From contig NZ_CP018906.1 of NCBI RefSeq assembly GCF_000785105.2, forward strand, positions 1-64,000: a stretch of DNA of 64,000 nucleotides. Direction: 5' to 3'. The translations under genes were made by a program, and so were the position numbers. Shown here piece by piece: positions 60,567 through 64,000 of this stretch; the stretch's first letter is position 1, and each line of letters begins with the position of its first letter. This stretch comes from Lentilactobacillus curieae. Lineage in GTDB: Bacteria > Bacillota > Bacilli > Lactobacillales > Lactobacillaceae. The notes beneath the pieces are model-generated. The model saw only the letters and a program-made list of their open reading frames with translations. It had not been told where the DNA came from and made no database searches.

Positions 60567-60639
60567 CTCCGGCAGGCGGGCTCGAACCGTCGACAACCTG
60601 ATTAACAGTCAGGTGCTCTACCAACTGAGCTATGCCGGA
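60567..60639 (-). tRNA. tRNA-Asn (anticodon GTT)
   Basis: Acceptor TCCGGCA/TGCCGGA, anticodon loop CTGTTAA between CCTGA and TCAGG, T arm next to 5S. Confidence 0.94.
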
Positions 60640-60645
60640 ATAATC

Positions 60646-60762
60646 GCGTGGCAACGTCCTACCCTTGCAGGGGGCGATCCCCCAACTACTATCGGCGTGC
60701 TGAAGCTTAACTTCTGTGTTCGGCATGGGAACAGGTGTATCCTTCAGGCTATCGCCACCACA
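60646..60762 (-). rRNA. 5S ribosomal RNA
   Basis: Minus-strand 5S with GTGGTGGCGATAGCCTGAAGG at the 5' end, CCATGCCGAACACAGAAGTTAAG in the middle and GGTAGGACGTTGCCACG at the 3' end. About 117 nt. Confidence 0.93.
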
Positions 60763-60840
60763 CTATTTACTTTAGAGAACTTTGTTCTCTCAAAACTAGC
60801 TAATATTAATTTTCTGCTGCCGATACTTACCATTTATTTT

Positions 60841-63760
<2,920 letters not shown>

Positions 63761-63935
63761 AGTATCACTTCGTGATACTCAAGTTAATTGAGTTTTACGC
63801 GAATAAAACATTTCGTTAATTTGACTCAATAAACGCGGTGTTCTCGGTTGAAATTATATTTTAAATATAATTCACTACAGAAAATTAATATTATCTAGTT
63901 TTCAAAGAACAAAATCCCTGACGCTCTCGCGTCAA
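63761..63935 (-). other. tRNA-Ala to 23S spacer
   Basis: Spacer of the rRNA operon; contains the antitermination-type boxA-like TTCTTTGAAAACT near 63897-63909 (minus strand) and A/T-rich processing sequence complementary to that beyond the 23S. Confidence 0.6.
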
Positions 63936-64000
63936 TGGAGAATAGCGGGATCGAACCGCTGACCCCCTGCTTGCAAAGCAGGTGCTCTCCCATCTGAGCT
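63936..64000 (-). tRNA. tRNA-Ala (anticodon TGC), 5' truncated by window edge
   Basis: 3' part of the gene: discriminator A, T arm AGCGG-TTCGATC-CCGCT, anticodon loop TTTGCAA. The first ~10 nt fall outside the window. Lies in the 16S-23S spacer, so 16S is expected beyond 64000. Confidence 0.9.

Overview
The window looks like a chromosomal segment of a low-GC Gram-positive lactic acid bacterium of the family Lactobacillaceae; the genus is not resolved. Reasons: strong AGGAGG-type ribosome binding sites, frequent TTG starts, a tmRNA whose tag reads AKNNNNSYALAA, T-box leaders, cre-type CcpA sites, a pyruvate oxidase, S53 and matrixin-type exoproteases, L,D-transpeptidases, and an rRNA operon followed by a long tRNA cluster. 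No phage, insertion sequence or CRISPR array was seen.

Layout. 1-5 kb: the end of a secreted zinc metalloprotease, tRNA-Glu(CTC) and tRNA-Gln(CTG), a divergent MDR oxidoreductase/HxlR regulator pair, small membrane proteins and a YjjG-type phosphatase. 5-11 kb: a lipoprotein, then a minus-strand operon (degenerate C39-like protein, OmpR-type regulator, histidine kinase, pgi), a Cof-type phosphatase and tmRNA. 11-17 kb: an EndA-like lipoprotein nuclease, cupin, MDR, GNAT, a paralogue of the first lipoprotein, a SASA-type esterase with a cre site, and an L,D-transpeptidase divergent from a YfcC carrier with a second cre site. 18-25 kb: ThrE-type exporter halves, an MHS-family transporter behind an attenuator with an Ile-rich leader peptide, and small enzymes including one frameshifted gene. 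25-33 kb: pyruvate oxidase, MDR, and a cluster resembling hydroxycinnamate reductase hcrA/hcrB with a divergent LysR regulator. 33-38 kb: YueI-like protein, CPA2 antiporter, S53 peptidase, and a DUF975-like gene with an in-frame stop. 38-46 kb: a Met-type T-box operon (aminotransferase, MetQ, MetN, MetI, M20 deacylase), an MFS exporter, a LOG protein and a MazG-like protein. 46-54 kb: a baeRF-like protein, three secreted proteins of unknown function, an SMR exporter behind a structured leader (possible guanidine riboswitch), GNATs, an MFS exporter, a second L,D-transpeptidase and a sugar acetyltransferase. 54-59 kb: a T-box (probably Ile) leading a 34-codon ORF and a 2-keto-4-pentenoate hydratase-like gene, then a GlnPQ-type transporter and a broken ProX-like gene. 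59.5-64 kb: a minus-strand rRNA operon end (tRNA-Ala, 23S, 5S) and eleven tRNAs.

How it fits together. Amino-acid supply is a recurrent theme. Three separate RNA leaders that should sense charged tRNA or translation (Met T-box, Ile T-box, Ile-rich leader peptide) control transporters or enzymes, and GlnPQ and ThrE-type genes add to this. Redox and flavin enzymes (pyruvate oxidase, hcrAB-like, MDRs) and envelope functions (two L,D-transpeptidases, several secreted proteins) make up most of the rest. At least three genes carry single inactivating lesions.

Starts were moved downstream of the longest ORF wherever a clear ribosome binding site supported it. Family assignments come from recognised motifs and remembered family features, not from searches.
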